NCBI GenBank assembly: GCA_029204045.2
Contig: JAQNDB010000306.1
Span: forward strand, 1 to 64,000
Length of the DNA stretch: 64,000 bases
DNA from: Tillandsia leiboldiana
Taxonomy: Eukaryota; Streptophyta; Magnoliopsida; Poales; Bromeliaceae
Direction: 5' to 3'
Of the stretch, positions 22,230 through 34,183 are shown piece by piece. Both the position numbers and the translations under genes were made by a program. The first letter of the stretch is position 1. Each line of letters opens with the position of its first letter. A model generated the notes under the pieces. That model had not been told where the DNA came from. It searched no databases and saw nothing but the letters and a program-made list of their open reading frames with translations.

Positions 22230-22540
22230 GCGTGGTCAAGTAGATTGACTAATGCCCTACTGATTTGAGAGCTGTGTTTTTTCCCTGTTTCACTGGACGG
22301 GTTGGTGGTGTTACCGTCGTGGGTTTTTGCTTACCTCCGAAGCGACTTGGAGCTTGAGGGGCTCTTGAGGTTAGTGCTACAACTTCTAAGGAGGAAGAAG
22401 TTGGTTGCCAAGCTTTGAGAGTTGCACTTCGACATCGAGGATTTTGTGTTTGGGCCTTGTGTTTTAGCCGCTTGAGTGATAGAGGATATGAGGTGTATTG
22501 AGGCAAAGCTGAGGAGGATACCAGCTTTGATCCGGATATT
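22230..22540 (+). pseudogene. Reverse transcriptase trace in element D
   Basis: RLTNALLI at about 22236 corresponds to the FGLTNAPA motif, and VLQLLRRKKLVAKL at about 22375-22417 to VLQLLREKKLYAKL of element A. The catalytic FIDD block between them is not preserved. Stops occur throughout. The remaining interior (22540-23238) shows no domain I recognise apart from the terminal SRTKPF-like end before the purine tract. Confidence 0.6.
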
Positions 22541-23238
22541 GCCGTGATAGAGAGGTCATGGAATTGTTCAGAACCCTCGAACCTAAAGTGCTTGGACACT
22601 CAGGAGGTCAGGTTGAGGTAACGCCGGTGATAGATTTTGCAAGGATGTATGATTGCTTTATCCCGGCGAGGACATTTTGTTCAGTATGCCCTGTTTAGGC
22701 GAGCTGTGTAACCCTGGGAATTGAGTGCCAGAATCGAGAGAAGGTTCTCGAGGTTGAAGTTTTTCCCCTGTCAAGGGAGGTGATCCATGTTTTGTGGAAC
22801 TGGAGCTTTGGTGGCTATGAAGCATCTGAGGAGTTTTGCCTTAAGGAGGCTTGAACTTCGGTTTTTGAGATCTCGAATCAAGGGAGACTACCAGCCTGAG
22901 AGTTATATATAGAAACAAGTTATGCGAGTTGTGGATCCTCGAGCTGTGATCAGGCTGGATGAGGCCTATTTGAACCCCGCAAGTTTTGTTTTGCTTTCCC
23001 TTCCTTGGTGATGGACGAGGACTGCGTTATCCTCATCGACCGATGCGACTCTTGTTGGTGAAACCAAAGAATTTTTGCAGTCGAATCATACCTTTGGGGA
23101 AGGTTCAGTGTTGTCAGCATGAGGAATGTGAATGACCACTTGAGAGCCTTGGGCAATTTGAGGATCTTCTATCCCTTTTGTTTTTGATTTACCCTCCTAA
23201 GTATGGATTTAGTTGGATTTCGAGGACGAAACCCTTTT

Positions 23239-23251
23239 AAGGGGGGGAGAG
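23239..23251 (+). other. Polypurine tract of element D
   Basis: AAGGGGGGGAGAG directly before the 3' LTR start at 23252. Confidence 0.85.
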
Positions 23252-24139
23252 TGTAGAACACCGGGATTTGGATGACGCACTGACCTTGCAGGATGGTGTG
23301 GTGCGGAGGAATTTGCCTTGGATGTGTCCCACTTGTGTTTTCAGAGGAGTTCGGGTTGATTTGGATCCCCGTGGAAGCCTCTGCTTGTTTCGGGCTTTGT
23401 ACGCGTTAGGTGACTGGCACGGGAAGCTCCGACACCGCTATGGGTTGTAGAAAAATTGGGAAACACTTGGAGCAGGTGTATTTTCAGTTTACAGCGAGGT
23501 TCGGGAGGTTCCGGACTGACGCGGAGGACCCGGAGGCAAAAAGTGAGTCGGAACTGGCAATTTTGGAGCCGGTATTTGATTTGAGCACCCCGACTCAACG
23601 GATGAGCTTTTTGAAGAGAAAAAGCTGTGAGCGCGTGTACTTTTGAATTACAGCGAGGTTGGGGAGGTTCCGGGCAGCGGCGGAGAGCCCGAGGGCAAAA
23701 AGTGAGTTGGAGTTGGGTTTTAGAATTAAGTTAATTAAGTTAATTAATTTATTTAAAGCTTTTGCTTTATAAAAACCCCTCCCCTCCACCTCTGCAGCAA
23801 AGGAAAAAAAGAAAGAGAGAAAGAAAGAATGAGAGAAAAAGGGAAAGATAAGGAAAGGAAAAGAGAAGAAGGAAGATGAAGAGGAGGAAATGGAGTGGGT
23901 TTCTTGAGCTTTTCTTCCCCGAGCGAGGGCGTGAAGCCGAGCGAGGTCGGCGAGCCTCGTCGAGGTCGGTTTATTTTTATGATTTTAATTTGGTTATGGT
24001 TTTTGCTTCTCTCCTCTCCTCTCTTTTATTTTTCTTTCCCTGCTGCTTGTGGTGGCTGTTGCTGTCCGGGGTCGTGGCGAGGCTGCGCGGGCCGCGCGCG
24101 TGCAATTTGTAGGGCGCGCGGCTAGGGAGGCTCGCCGCT

Positions 24140-25530
24140 GCGCGGGCGCGCATGGGCGCCGCGCGCAGCGAGCGCCCTGCTGCTGTTGAGGTGCAGCAGG
24201 GCGCCGGGCCGCCGGCAGCATCGCCTGGGCGGCGGCGCGAGCGGCGGGCTGCGCGCAAGGCGCGCAGCACCGCAGGCACGCGCGCGGCACTGCGGTGCAG
24301 GCGCAGTGCCGCGGGGCTTGCAGGCCGCGCGCAGGGCGCGCGGCACTGCAGACCCCCACCCTCCCGCGCGGGTGGCCTCCTGGGCCCCGCGCGGTGTGCA
24401 GGCCGCGCGCTGGGCGCGCGGCAATGCAGGCACCGCGCGGGCGGCCCCCTGGGCCCCGCGCGGTGTGCAGGCCGCGCGCTGGGCGCGCGGCACTGCAGGC
24501 CCCGCGCGGGCGGCCCGTTGGGCCCCGCGCGGTGTGCAGGCCGCGCGCTGGGCGCGCGGCGCTGCAGGCCCCGCGCGGGCGGCCCGTTGGGCCCCGCGCG
24601 GTGTGCAGGCCGCGCGCTGGGCGCGCGGCGCTGCAGGCCCCGCGCGAGCGGCCCGTTGGGCCCCGCGCGGTGTGCAGGCCGCGCGCTGGGCGCGCGGCGC
24701 TGCAGGCCCCGCGCGGTGTGCAGGCCGCGCGCTGGGCGCGCGGCGCTGCAGGCCCCGCGCGGGCGGCCCGTTGGGCCCCGCGCGGTGTGCAGGCCGCGCG
24801 CTGGGCGCGCGGCACTGCAGGCCCCGCGCGGGCGGCCCCCTGGGCCCCGCGCGGTGTGCAGGCCGCGCGCTGGGCGCGCGGCGCTGCAGGCCCGCGCGGG
24901 CGGCCCCTTGGGCCCGCGCGGTGTGCAGGCCGCGCGCTGGGCGCGCGGCGCTGCAGGCCCGCGCGGGCGGCCCCTTGGGCCCGCGCGGTGTGCAGGCCGC
25001 GCGCTGGGCGCGCGGCGCTGCAGGCCCCGCGCGGGCGGCCCGTTGGGCCCCGCGCGGTGTGCAGGCCGCGCGCTGGGCGCGCGGCGCTGCAGGCCCCGCG
25101 CGGGCGGCCCGTTGGGCCCCGCGCGGTGTGCAGGCCGCGCGCTGGGCGCGCGGCGCTGCAGGCCCGCGCGGGCGGCCCCTTGGGCCCGCGCGGTGTGCAG
25201 GCCGCGCGATGGGCGCGCGACGCTTCAGGCCCCGCGCGGGCGGCCCCTTGGGCCCCGCGCGGTGTGCAGGCCGCGCGCTGGGCGCGCGGCGCTGCGGGCC
25301 CCGCGCGGGCGGCCCCTTGGGCCCCGCGCGGTGTGCAGGCCGCGCGCTGGGCGCGCGGCGCTGCGGGCCCCGCGCGGGCGGCCTCCTGGGCCCCGCGCGG
25401 TGTGCAGGCCGCGCGCTGGGCGCGCGGCACTGCAGACCCTCGCGCGGGCGGCCTTGTGCCGCGCGGACTTGCTGGGCGCCGCGCGGGCGGCCTTGTGCCG
25501 CGCGTACTTGCTGGGCGCCGCGCGAATGGC
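24140..25530. repeat. GC-rich array in D 3' LTR, 69-bp unit, about 16 copies
   Basis: GGTGTGCAGG recurs with a 69-bp step (for example 24531, 24600, 24669), with some shorter units near 24714 and 24919. Apparent proteins of more than 500 residues on both strands here come from the repeat and are not genes. Confidence 0.88.
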
Positions 25531-26003
25531 TGGGTTTTCTGGGGCCGTGCAGCTGCGCCGCCTTTGCCGCGCGGGCTGTGACTTGGCGACGCGCCGCGGC
25601 GTGTGTGCGCGATGGGTTTTCCGCGCAACGCGCGGCGTTTCTCGTCGCCGGTTTGGTTTCTTTTGCCCTTTGTGAGCGCGGTTTTAGCCGCATGTTTTCT
25701 GATCCCGGTCCCTCTTCTTGTCTCGCAGTTGTGGCATACGGTTAGCTTCTCACGTGGCCGGTGGCGCGTGTTTTGCCGCGTGGAGCTGCGGGATCGCATC
25801 GGGACCTCCGTTTGGCGCACGGTTTTCGCGGATGGATCGCAGGTGGGTTGGTTTCTCCCAATGAACTACGGATTGCCCTTTATGCTTCCGAATGCAAAGG
25901 TATCGTATCCTTACTATCAGGTGATTGCGGAACAGTCGTGTAAGTCGAGGGATTTCGTTTCCGACTTGGACACGAGTGTTAGTAGCATCGTTAGAGTATA
26001 CGA

Positions 26004-26430
26004 GATACCACTGGCAGAGTTACCAGATGGGTATAAATCACTGGCTGAGTTACCAGATGAGCGGATACCACTGGCAGAGTTACCAGATGGGTATAAATCA
26101 CTGGCTGAGTTACCAGATGAGTAGATACCACTGGCAGAGTTACCAGATGGGTATAAATCACTGGCTGAGTTACCAGATGAGCGGATACCACTGGCAGAGT
26201 TACCAGATGGGTATAAATCACTGGCTGAGTTACCAGATGAGTGGATACCACTGGCAGAGTTACCAGATGGGTATAAACCCCTGGCTGAGTTACCAGATGA
26301 GTAGTTACCACTGGCAGAGTTACCAGATGGGTATTAATCACTGGCTGAGTTACCAGATAGGTAAGTATCACTGGCCGAGTTACCAGAGAGATAGTTATGC
26401 CCTGGCCGAGTTACCAGGTGGTTACTAGAA
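26004..26430. repeat. CTGG...CCAG repeat in D 3' LTR
   Basis: Same 60-bp pattern and same copy number as the 5' LTR copy; unlike the GC array it has not changed length. Confidence 0.85.
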
Positions 26431-27038
26431 GGGATTGAGGTGGCCTTCTAGTGTCTTGTAGAGTTCTAGCAGTCCCAGTGCGGGGGCGGAAACTATGGGC
26501 GCCTAAGCCTACAGCCCGTTCTTGTTTGATAAAGGGCTGTAGGGGACGCAGACGTTCGTAGTTTCCAACCCTCCCGTGAGAGAGACTGAGAACTTACTTC
26601 CAGCATTGCATTGAGACATGTAGCGATAGATTCATTTCCAGTTATCTGTCTATCTATCTATCTATCTATCTATCTGTGTTTTTGTCTCCAGCAGACTGAG
26701 TGGGTGTACCGTGGGTTTAGCTTTGGTACCCACTGAGATCTGACTGTTGCAGTAGATCTCACGCCCGCTGTGATGACAGGTGTTCCTGAGGCGACCGTTC
26801 CAGGTTTGGCTCGTTCGGAGCTTTCGGACCGAGGTAAGGGCGTAGCTGGCTAGCTTCTACCCGAGTCGGTGGTGTCGGTGTTAGTGTCACTTGTACTTTT
26901 TAGTTTAGTGCTTTTGTACTTATGTTGTGGGTTCTAGTGGACTGCTGTACTTGGACTTTTCACCGCTTGGTGTTTCTGCTTCCTTTCAGCTCTGATACTT
27001 GTTAGCTATAGATCTCTTTTGCAGGTTTGACGCTTCGT

Positions 27039-27060
27039 CTGTACGGCAGTCTCCGTACAG
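27039..27060 (+). other. LTR-end hairpin of element D (3' LTR)
   Basis: CTGTACGG/CCGTACAG with loop CAGTCT, identical to the 5' LTR copy. Confidence 0.65.
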
Positions 27061-27112
27061 GCGGCGGATCTGTTGGTGAGCCCGGGTCGCAAATCGACCC
27101 CGGGGCGTGACA

Positions 27113-27117
27113 GATCA
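27113..27117. other. Right target-site duplication of element D
   Basis: GATCA, partner of 16992-16996. Confidence 0.92.
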
Positions 27118-27535
27118 TGTCTTTTTGAAAGTCTCGCCTTCGAAGGGGATTCGAAGATTTGGGATTCGTGGAAAATTGAGCCCTCGTTATATTGGACCTT
27201 TTGAGGTATTGGAGCGCGTAGGGCCAGTTGCCTACCGGCTTGCACTTCCCCCCAGATTGGCTGGTGTTCACGACGTGTTTCATGTATCCACCCTGAGGAG
27301 ATATGTTCATGACCCGTCGCACATTATTGATTTCGCCCCACTGGAGATCGCTGAGGACTTGAGCTATGTCGAGCGGCCATTGCGGATTTTGGACCGTGAG
27401 GTTAGAGAGCTGCGCAGCCGGGCTATCCCTTATGTGAAGGTTCTGTGGAGCAACCAGAGCGAGCGCGAGGCTACTTGGGAGCTGGAGTCAGCATTGAGGG
27501 ATGCCCACCCCCACTTGTTCGAGGCCCCGGCTTGA
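27113..27535 (+). pseudogene. int: Integrase C-terminus and chromodomain of element A
   Basis: Open to TGA at 27533. It contains the SH3-like C-terminal integrase part (HVFLKVSPSKGIRRFG ... RVGPVAYRLALPP ... HDVFHVSTLRRYV) and then the chromodomain-like end with RAIPYVKVLWSNQSEREATWELE. In chromoviruses this domain is thought to steer integration to heterochromatin. It continues the frame broken at 16996 and is separated from it only by element D. Confidence 0.9.
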
Positions 27536-27570
27536 GGTATGACTTTTGTTTCGAGGACGAAACTTTTATT

Positions 27571-27582
27571 AGTGGGGGAGGA
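27571..27582 (+). other. Polypurine tract of element A
   Basis: AGTGGGGGAGGA directly before the 3' LTR start TGTGATGATCC at 27583. Confidence 0.85.
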
Positions 27583-30287
27583 TGTGATGATCCAGGTTTC
27601 CATGCACTGTTTTTCCCATGAATCCAATGTGTGAAACACCTATTGATGGTGTCTGATCCACAGTGTGTCAAAAGGACGGCACAGATGGGTCCGTGGTGGT
27701 AATTATTGTTAGTTTGGCCTTCGGCGGCATTCGCCGAATTTTAAAAAAGTTTCTAGGCCAAACGGAGGGCGTATTTGGATTCTGCGCGGAAAAACGCTTG
27801 AAAACGGCTATTTACTTGTTGAATTCTGAGTCCGGATGCCCAAAAAGGGACTCCCGGAAGTTTCTGGTGTTTTCTAGTGCTTGGGGGGAGTCGTGGACCG
27901 CCGGAGCGCCACGTGGCGGGCCCTCATTGGCCGGTCCGCAGCAGCTGGTCCATGGAGCAGAGTGGCCGGGTGCATGAGCCCGGCGCGGGGCCACGTGGCG
28001 GGCGCTAATTGGCGGGTCTTCGGTGCGCGGTCCACGGAAGGGAGGCGGCCGGTGCAGGATTTCGAGCGGCGGTGCACAGCAACGGGCGGGAGCCACGTGT
28101 CGGGCCATGGTTGGTCCGTTCCAGGGGCGCGGTCCACGGAGTCCGCTGCGCGGGTGCATAGGCCCGGTGCAGGGACACGTGGCGGAATACCACTGGCAGG
28201 CTCACGGGGCGCGGTGCATGGGAAAAGGGCCCCAAGGTGGTTTTGGCTTTATTTAGAGCAGTTGAGGGGTCGTTTTCTCTTCCCCTGTTCATTTTCACCC
28301 CGAGGCCCCTTCTAAGAAAATCTTCCTCTCACTGTTCTACACCTCCTGTAGATTTCTCAAGAATTTAGGAGGCTCGGATCCCGAGGTTTGAGATTTTTCC
28401 GGCACGGCGCGACGATCATTCTTCGTCAACCTGATTCGTCGCATTTCGGTGTTCAGGCTCCCCCGACTCATCCCGACCTCCTATTTTCGCGATTTTTGCG
28501 CCGTTGGATTCTTATCAGGTAGGGCTTCATTTTCTCTGTTGTGAGTTTCTTCTGATTCCGAGGATTTGTTGGAGTTTCTATGGCCTCATTTTGACCCTTT
28601 TTCCGTCACGGAGTTTTGGGACAGCACTGCCTTGTTTTGGCGATAACTTTGCGTACGGACGTCGGATCAGGACGATTCAAAAAGGGATTTGCATCTACGC
28701 ATCGCAAGGAGTCTCTCTGAATTTTGTTGGATTTTCCTGGAATTTCCCCGAAGGTGAGAACCCCCTTTTTACAGAATTTTATATCACAGTTTTGGATGAA
28801 TGCATTGTTCGCGGTGGTTTCCTTGTCGATTTTGGTTCTCAGCGTAGGAAAATCGTGTGGAAACGTGATGGTACTTGTTTCGACCGGATCGTCGCGTAGA
28901 TCGCAGTATTATTTTTCTGGGAATTTCTTGGGCACGTTTCGCAGGTGAAAATGGCTGAAATGTTAAACAATTTTTTTGGGGACAGATTTTTAGATTAAAC
29001 TTGGATAATAATTATGTGTGCATCCTTTGGGACTTATGGTGCAGTATTGCGGGATTTTCGGGTCGGGCGCGGACTTAGCCTTCGAGGACCGGATTTAGCG
29101 CTCGAGGTGGGTACCGTTATTAACCTCCTACTTGTGATGTCCCCACTAGGCCTACTTGAGTTGCTTCTTTGTTACATTGCTGAATGAACCGGTAAAAGCG
29201 AAAATGGCATGTTGATTGAGAATTGGACTTGCAATTAGGGCTTGCATCTTAAATGGACTAAGTACTAATTAATGGGTAATTCTTGTAGTAGTATGTCACC
29301 TAAACCTCATAGGGAGAGCTTTACCATGATGGACTATGTTGCATGTACTTTTGGGACCTCTTATGCTTATATGATAAAATGATATGAGACAACTTGACAA
29401 ATGGAAGTTTAATTAGTGGCATACCTCTATCTTGTAAAAATCGTAATACTTGAACCCTGCTTTTGAATAAAGGACTTTGCATGCTTGAATGGTCAGTTAG
29501 TTAAGCCACCTTTTTCTGCTACACTATCATGCTGGAATTGACTTAGGAGAAACCATGTTTTTATTGTTTCCTTCTTTTATCTAGATTTAGGGGATAGTGT
29601 AGTCAGACAGTTGTGGGATCTAGGACAGGCAGGCTGTGAGGGCAGGGCATTGCGGCAACCGCGGATCGTTGGCGGTTGACCGGACAGTGGTTATTGCATC
29701 AGATTGGGGTAGAGGATTTGGGCTTCTTTTAGTGGATGGGTTTTCCACTTAGATCAGTGTCGTGATCCAGTCCTGCTGACTTTGATACTTGTTACTGAGG
29801 CATTATACTCGTGTGGGTCGCTCCCCTCGAGTGCCACTCCGGAGTGTGCGTCTTACAGGCTTCGAGTCCTTGAGACTCTCATCCCCTATCGGTGTTATGC
29901 GTAGGTTGGCATACCCGATTTGGCAGGCAGAGCAGGCAGTACCGGTGCTTACTGGTGTATCGATTGGGTCTAGACAGGCAGGCATTTACATTCTGATGCA
30001 TACATATAGCTATACTTTCAGTTAGCTCATCAGAGGCATGTAGTGGTAGCTCTACTCATCATCAGCAGTCTTATTTACAGCTTACGACCTTTGTTCATCT
30101 TTTTCCGCCTCTTGCAGTCCTAGTGGGCACATTTGAGTTGAGGTTTACCCACTAGGAGGAGGCTACTGTTCTATAGTAGTTCTCACTCCCCACTGTTTCT
30201 TCTTTTCTTCCCCTTTGTTTTGCAGAGTCGTCTGCGGCAGTTGCGGGCCCCTCCTCAGCGGATCGAGGTAAGAGGATCGCGGACTAG

Positions 30288-30292
30288 ATAGC
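30288..30292. other. Left target-site duplication of solo LTR G
   Basis: ATAGC, repeated at 33852-33856; the 5' LTR of A has a single ATAGC at the same place (5377-5381). Confidence 0.92.
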
Positions 30293-30344
30293 TGTCACGC
30301 CCCGGGGTGGAAACTGCCACCCGGGCTCGCTAACAGATCCGCCA

Positions 30345-30368
30345 TCTGTACGGAAACTGCCGTACAGA
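30345..30368 (-). other. LTR-end hairpin of solo LTR G
   Basis: TCTGTACGG/CCGTACAGA, 9-bp perfect stem with a 6-nt loop, 52 nt from the LTR 3' edge. Confidence 0.65.
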
Positions 30369-32144
30369 CGAAGCGTCTAACCTGCAGGAAGAATCAACTA
30401 CAGTATACAGATATCAGAGAGCTGAAAGTAGACTACTAAAACTGAAGTCCAAACACTGTACAACTGAGAATAATACAATATCCATCTCCCCAAATACTAT
30501 CATAAACAAAGTCCTCAGATACAAAACTCAAAAGGGAGGTATCTCCAATGAATACATCAGTGTACAGACTCTCGATACAAGAATATCCTCACTACAACAG
30601 TCTCTCAAACTGTAAAATAAAGTACAACTCTATACCTCACAACAAAGGTCTCTCAACAGAGGAAAAAGAAGAAAACTAATCTACTGAAGCTCTCCTCTGA
30701 AGGGGTACCGCTACACTCCAATGACGGGTAGGGAACTAGCTCGCGACTCCCTCGCCTCGGTCAGAAGGATCAGCAACTGGAGCAACAGGAACAGGAGGAG
30801 ATGTTCCTGGGGAAAAAGACACCACGACGGGTGTGAGAACTACTTCCCACAGTAGTTCTCAGTGGATACCGTCAACAAGCCCAACGGTCTGCCCACTAAG
30901 TCTACTAGAGGCAAAAGATAACAGGCAAAGAAATCTGAAAGAAAAGCTGGAACTACTCTACAGCTACCATGCCTCTACCTAGACACTCAAAAGTGGAACA
31001 GATGAAAGTAAAAGAGACCACTCGCACCCAAGGTGCTCAATCGACCCAAACGAACTGACTACCTCAAAGGTCCAGTCAAGCCTGCGCCCGTCGACTAGGA
31101 ACGCTCCTGCCCACTACCACACATCCGCATGAGGACGGGATTTACGTGGGGCGTCCTGTCCTACTAACTCATCCCTCGCGCAAAACTGCCTCAACAGGCC
31201 CATCGTTGCCTCAACTGCGGAAAACTGCCTCAACAGGCCAACCATCGTATCCACAGCGGCATCTCAGGACGCGACTCCAACTGAGTAGAACGGCGCGGCA
31301 AAGAGTATCAAACATTGGCATATGCAGGCTAGTCAAAATCCACGCTCACTCTCAGAACGGTAGGGCTCAAGATCCCCAAATACCTCGCACAACAGTCGGA
31401 GCACTCTCGACGACTCAGCTGCTCGGCTAACTCGAAACACGAGACACTAGCTTCTCCAACGGCTCGCAGCACAAGGCTCACTGGCTGGAGATACTCCACT
31501 GCCAGGAACGACCCACAACTCAGGGTAACAAAACAGGTCGGACAACACTCAACGACCTGGGACCACCGTCAACCCCAACGGTTCCCAACAAGACGGACCG
31601 GAAGATACTCGACGGCCCGGGACTGCCGTCTGCGCAACGGCTCCCTCCACGACGGCACAACAGGGAAACAAGACCTCCCGGGACTACCGTTTACCCAAAC
31701 GGCTCCCGGCACAGATAAGCAACCCAGTACAACTACCAGACTCCACTCTGCTCCCAGGCAAGAGTGTAAAAGCATCCCACACTAAAAGCAAGTCCCGACC
31801 TCTCGGCCCACTACCCGGGCGAGAAAACACTATGTCCAGGGATGAAGGTACAGTGTGGATGTCTAAGCATAAATAACCCTAGCCCAAGTGAGGGTTTTCT
31901 ACTAGTCTGGTTACACATACAACATATGACGGGGGTGCTAGGTCAAGTCCCAAATAACTATATTAACAGATAATAAAAGGAATAACAATTCCTACAATCT
32001 AGCATACTACACAATGAAATAAACTATCATGCATAGTCCTACATCAGTAGAAATACTGTACAGTCCATAAAACTTGGAGATAAGGCCACCCACCTCGATT
32101 TGCCACCAATTGCTCGTAGACACTTGCAATTGGCCTCCACGCGA

Positions 32145-32690
32145 TCCGCACGCAAAATGGGGCACGCCGTCGGAGTCCGCACGCAAAACGGAGCACGCCG
32201 CCGGAGTCCGCACCAAAAACGGAGTCTGCACGTGAAACGGTGCACGGCGCCGGAGTCCGCACGCAAAACGGTGCACGGTGCCGGAATCCTCATGCAAAAC
32301 AGAGTCCGCACGCAAAACGGTGCACGGTGCCGGAGTCCGCACGCAAAACGGTGCAAGGTGCCAGGATCCGCACGCAAAACGGAGTCCGCACGCAAAACGG
32401 TGCACGGTGCCAGGATCCGCACGCAAAACGGAGTCCGCACGCAAAACGGTGCATGGTGCCGGAGTCCGCATGCAAAACGGTGCATGGTGCCAGGATCTGC
32501 ACGCAAAACGGAGTCCGCGCGCAAAACGGTGCACGGTGCCGGAGTCCGTACGCAAAACGGTGCACGGTGCCGGAGTCCGCACGCAAAACGGTGCACGGTG
32601 CCAGGATCCGCACGCAAAACGGAGTCCGCACGCAAAACGGTGCACGGTGCCGGAGTCCGCACGCAAAACGGTGCACGGTGCCCAACACAG
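32145..32690. repeat. Tandem repeat of CGCACGCAAAACGG in G
   Basis: Roughly 20 copies of a core CCGCACGCAAAACGG alternate with GTGCACGGTGCCGGAGT or GTGCCAGGAT spacers, giving units of about 31 and 49 bp. Long frames on both strands are by-products. Confidence 0.85.
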
Positions 32691-33851
32691 AAAAGAGCAA
32701 GAGGGTTAATTACAGTCCAAAAGATCGCCCAAAAAACTGTACAAAAATACAGTAAAACCAACACACGGGACCTACCCGACTGCGCCGCCGTCGCCGCAAC
32801 GCCCCCATCGGAAGCCTCGCTCGCTCCACGAGGCCCGCGACGCGAAACGCCAACTACCACAACCTCCTCCCTCACTCCCTCTCGCTCTCGGGTGCAGAAG
32901 AAAGAAAGAAAGGGAAGAAGGTGGCTTGCGGGGAGGAAGAAGAAGAGGAAAAAGAGGGAGAGGGGAGAAGGTGGTCCACGGCCCGCGGTGCACGGTGCAC
33001 CCGACGGTCCACCGCACCCACTCCGGTGCACCAGGTCCAGGCAAGGCCAAGGCGGGCCACGTGGCCGCGCCTCTGCGCGCCACGCAGCCGCGCAGTCCAC
33101 GCGCCACACGGGCGCGTGACACCGCGCGGCCCACAGGCGCGGGACACGCGCCCGTGACACGGGCGTGCGCCCCAGCGCCCGCGCGGGCGCCAATAGGGGT
33201 CCGCCACGTGGCGGCCCCCACGTGGCCCGCGCAGGAGGTGCGCGTCCCTGCGCACCTGACGCGCCAGCTGCGTGCCTCGGGACCCGCGCCGCTTCAAGAT
33301 CCGTGCCACGCCGCCTCGGTTTGCGTGCCGCGTTGTCTCGAAAAACGCGCATGCCTACCGGGCTCCAAATCAAACAAGTAAATAGTCCAATCTTAGCGAT
33401 TTCGCGCGCTGAATCCAAAAACGATGTCCATTTCTCCAAATTCTCACCCGAAAATTTGCCAAATGCCCACTCGATCCGATTTTTGCGCCGGGTCCATTTT
33501 TAAAGTCCGATTTGCCAAATTCCAACTCTAAAAATTCCCGAAGGCGACCGGAGAGGTAAACTTTTATCCGGACTTCACCCGGAGTCTAATTTTGACATCT
33601 GAATCGCGCGAAATCACTTCTAAACACCCGAGGGGTCCTCCAACTTCCCACGGGGTCTCAATTTAAGCCCGAAGTCCACCACTTGTGTCCAATTTGCGCG
33701 CAACCCACGCAGGCCTCCAGTGATGCAAGCAAATCCCAAATTGCATCACAATCCATTTCTGGGCCCCCAACACGCGCACCAACACCCCCAACGGCGACCG
33801 AAAGCTGCCCAACAACCAGCAACCCTACGCGGGGGATTCCAGGACCTCACA

Positions 33852-33856
33852 ATAGC
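33852..33856. other. Right target-site duplication of solo LTR G
   Basis: ATAGC, partner of 30288-30292. Confidence 0.92.
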
Positions 33857-34106
33857 GGTCTACCCAGGCACCAGCAGTTACTAGATGTACCCCGATACTC
33901 TCAGATACTCTACTTTTCATTTCTTTTGGGTCTGGCTTCGGCCAGCTTGTTGTATTTGATTAGTGAGCTGGGAGAGAGATTTGTATTATTGAGAGTTTAC
34001 TTCTACACTTTACTTTCCTGCTTTATCTGAGATGTATTAGTTGTAGTTTAGCTCTGTTTATGCTCTTTTATTATATCATCTATATTTGAGCAGGTTACCA
34101 GCGCTT

Positions 34107-34134
34107 CGTATACACGGGAAATTCCGTGTATACG
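34107..34134 (+). other. LTR-end hairpin of element A (3' LTR)
   Basis: Same 11-bp stem and GAAATT loop as at 5631-5658; unchanged although nearby sequence has indels. Confidence 0.7.
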
Positions 34135-34183
34135 GCGGATCTGTAGACGGGCCCGGGTTCTGGTTTACACCCGGGGCGTGACA

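Larger units (their letters stand above)
16997..27112 (+). mobile_element. Element D, non-autonomous LTR retrotransposon
   Basis: 10.1 kb with both LTRs, PBS, purine tract and GATCA duplications. The LTRs match almost base for base outside the repeat arrays, so insertion is recent, while the 3.1-kb interior has only scattered, stop-filled traces of gag and reverse transcriptase and no integrase that I can read. Recent movement with long-dead coding capacity means it was probably mobilised by a relative. Its LTR 3' end and PBS resemble those of solo LTR G and the other elements. Confidence 0.9.
23252..27112 (+). repeat. 3' LTR of element D
   Basis: 3861 bp, same order of parts as the 5' LTR. 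Differences outside arrays are few (for example positions matching 17625, 18829 and 18987 of the 5' LTR). It ends GGGGCGTGACA followed by the duplication GATCA. Confidence 0.9.
30293..33851 (-). mobile_element. Solo LTR G
   Basis: 3559 bp, minus strand, from TGTGAGGTCC to CCCCGGGGCGTGACA, with ATAGC duplications and no PBS, purine tract or coding domain. It is best explained by recombination between the LTRs of an inserted element. The last 100 bp resemble the D LTR end (GCTTCGTCTGTACGG and GCGGATCTG). It contains a tandem repeat at 32145-32690 and a CpG-rich stretch at about 33000-33345. No reading frame here resembles a known domain. Confidence 0.88.
2695..34183 (+). mobile_element. Element A, Ty3/Gypsy chromovirus with three nested insertions
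   Basis: A complete plus-strand LTR retrotransposon: LTR, PBS, gag, protease, reverse transcriptase, RNase H, integrase, chromodomain, purine tract, LTR, flanked by 5-bp duplications CCGCA. It spans 31.5 kb because B, D and G are inserted; without them it is about 11.2 kb. Both LTRs are about 3 kb and differ by substitutions and many single-base indels, so it is not recent. Gag and pol carry frameshifts and a stop, so this copy is inactive. The chromodomain tail and domain order point to the Tekay/Del type. Confidence 0.93.
27583..34183 (+). repeat. 3' LTR of element A, split by solo LTR G
   Basis: Present as 27583-30292 and 33857-34183, collinear with 2695-5705. Substitutions and numerous one-base indels separate it from the 5' LTR. 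It ends GGGGCGTGACA where the 5' LTR has GGGGTGTGACA. Confidence 0.9.

Noticed and set aside
23994..25820. Long open frames (over 500 residues) on both strands in the GC arrays, also at 11386-12517, 32039-33439, 34076-34724, 37073-37959 and 45252-46266
   Set aside because: Composition and repeat period keep every frame open; the translations are Ala/Arg/Pro/Gly repeats or other repeat by-products, without domains.
31146..31430. Small plus-strand frame in solo LTR G
   Set aside because: No recognisable domain and entirely within an LTR; repeats of AAAACTGCCTCAACAGGCC explain its openness.
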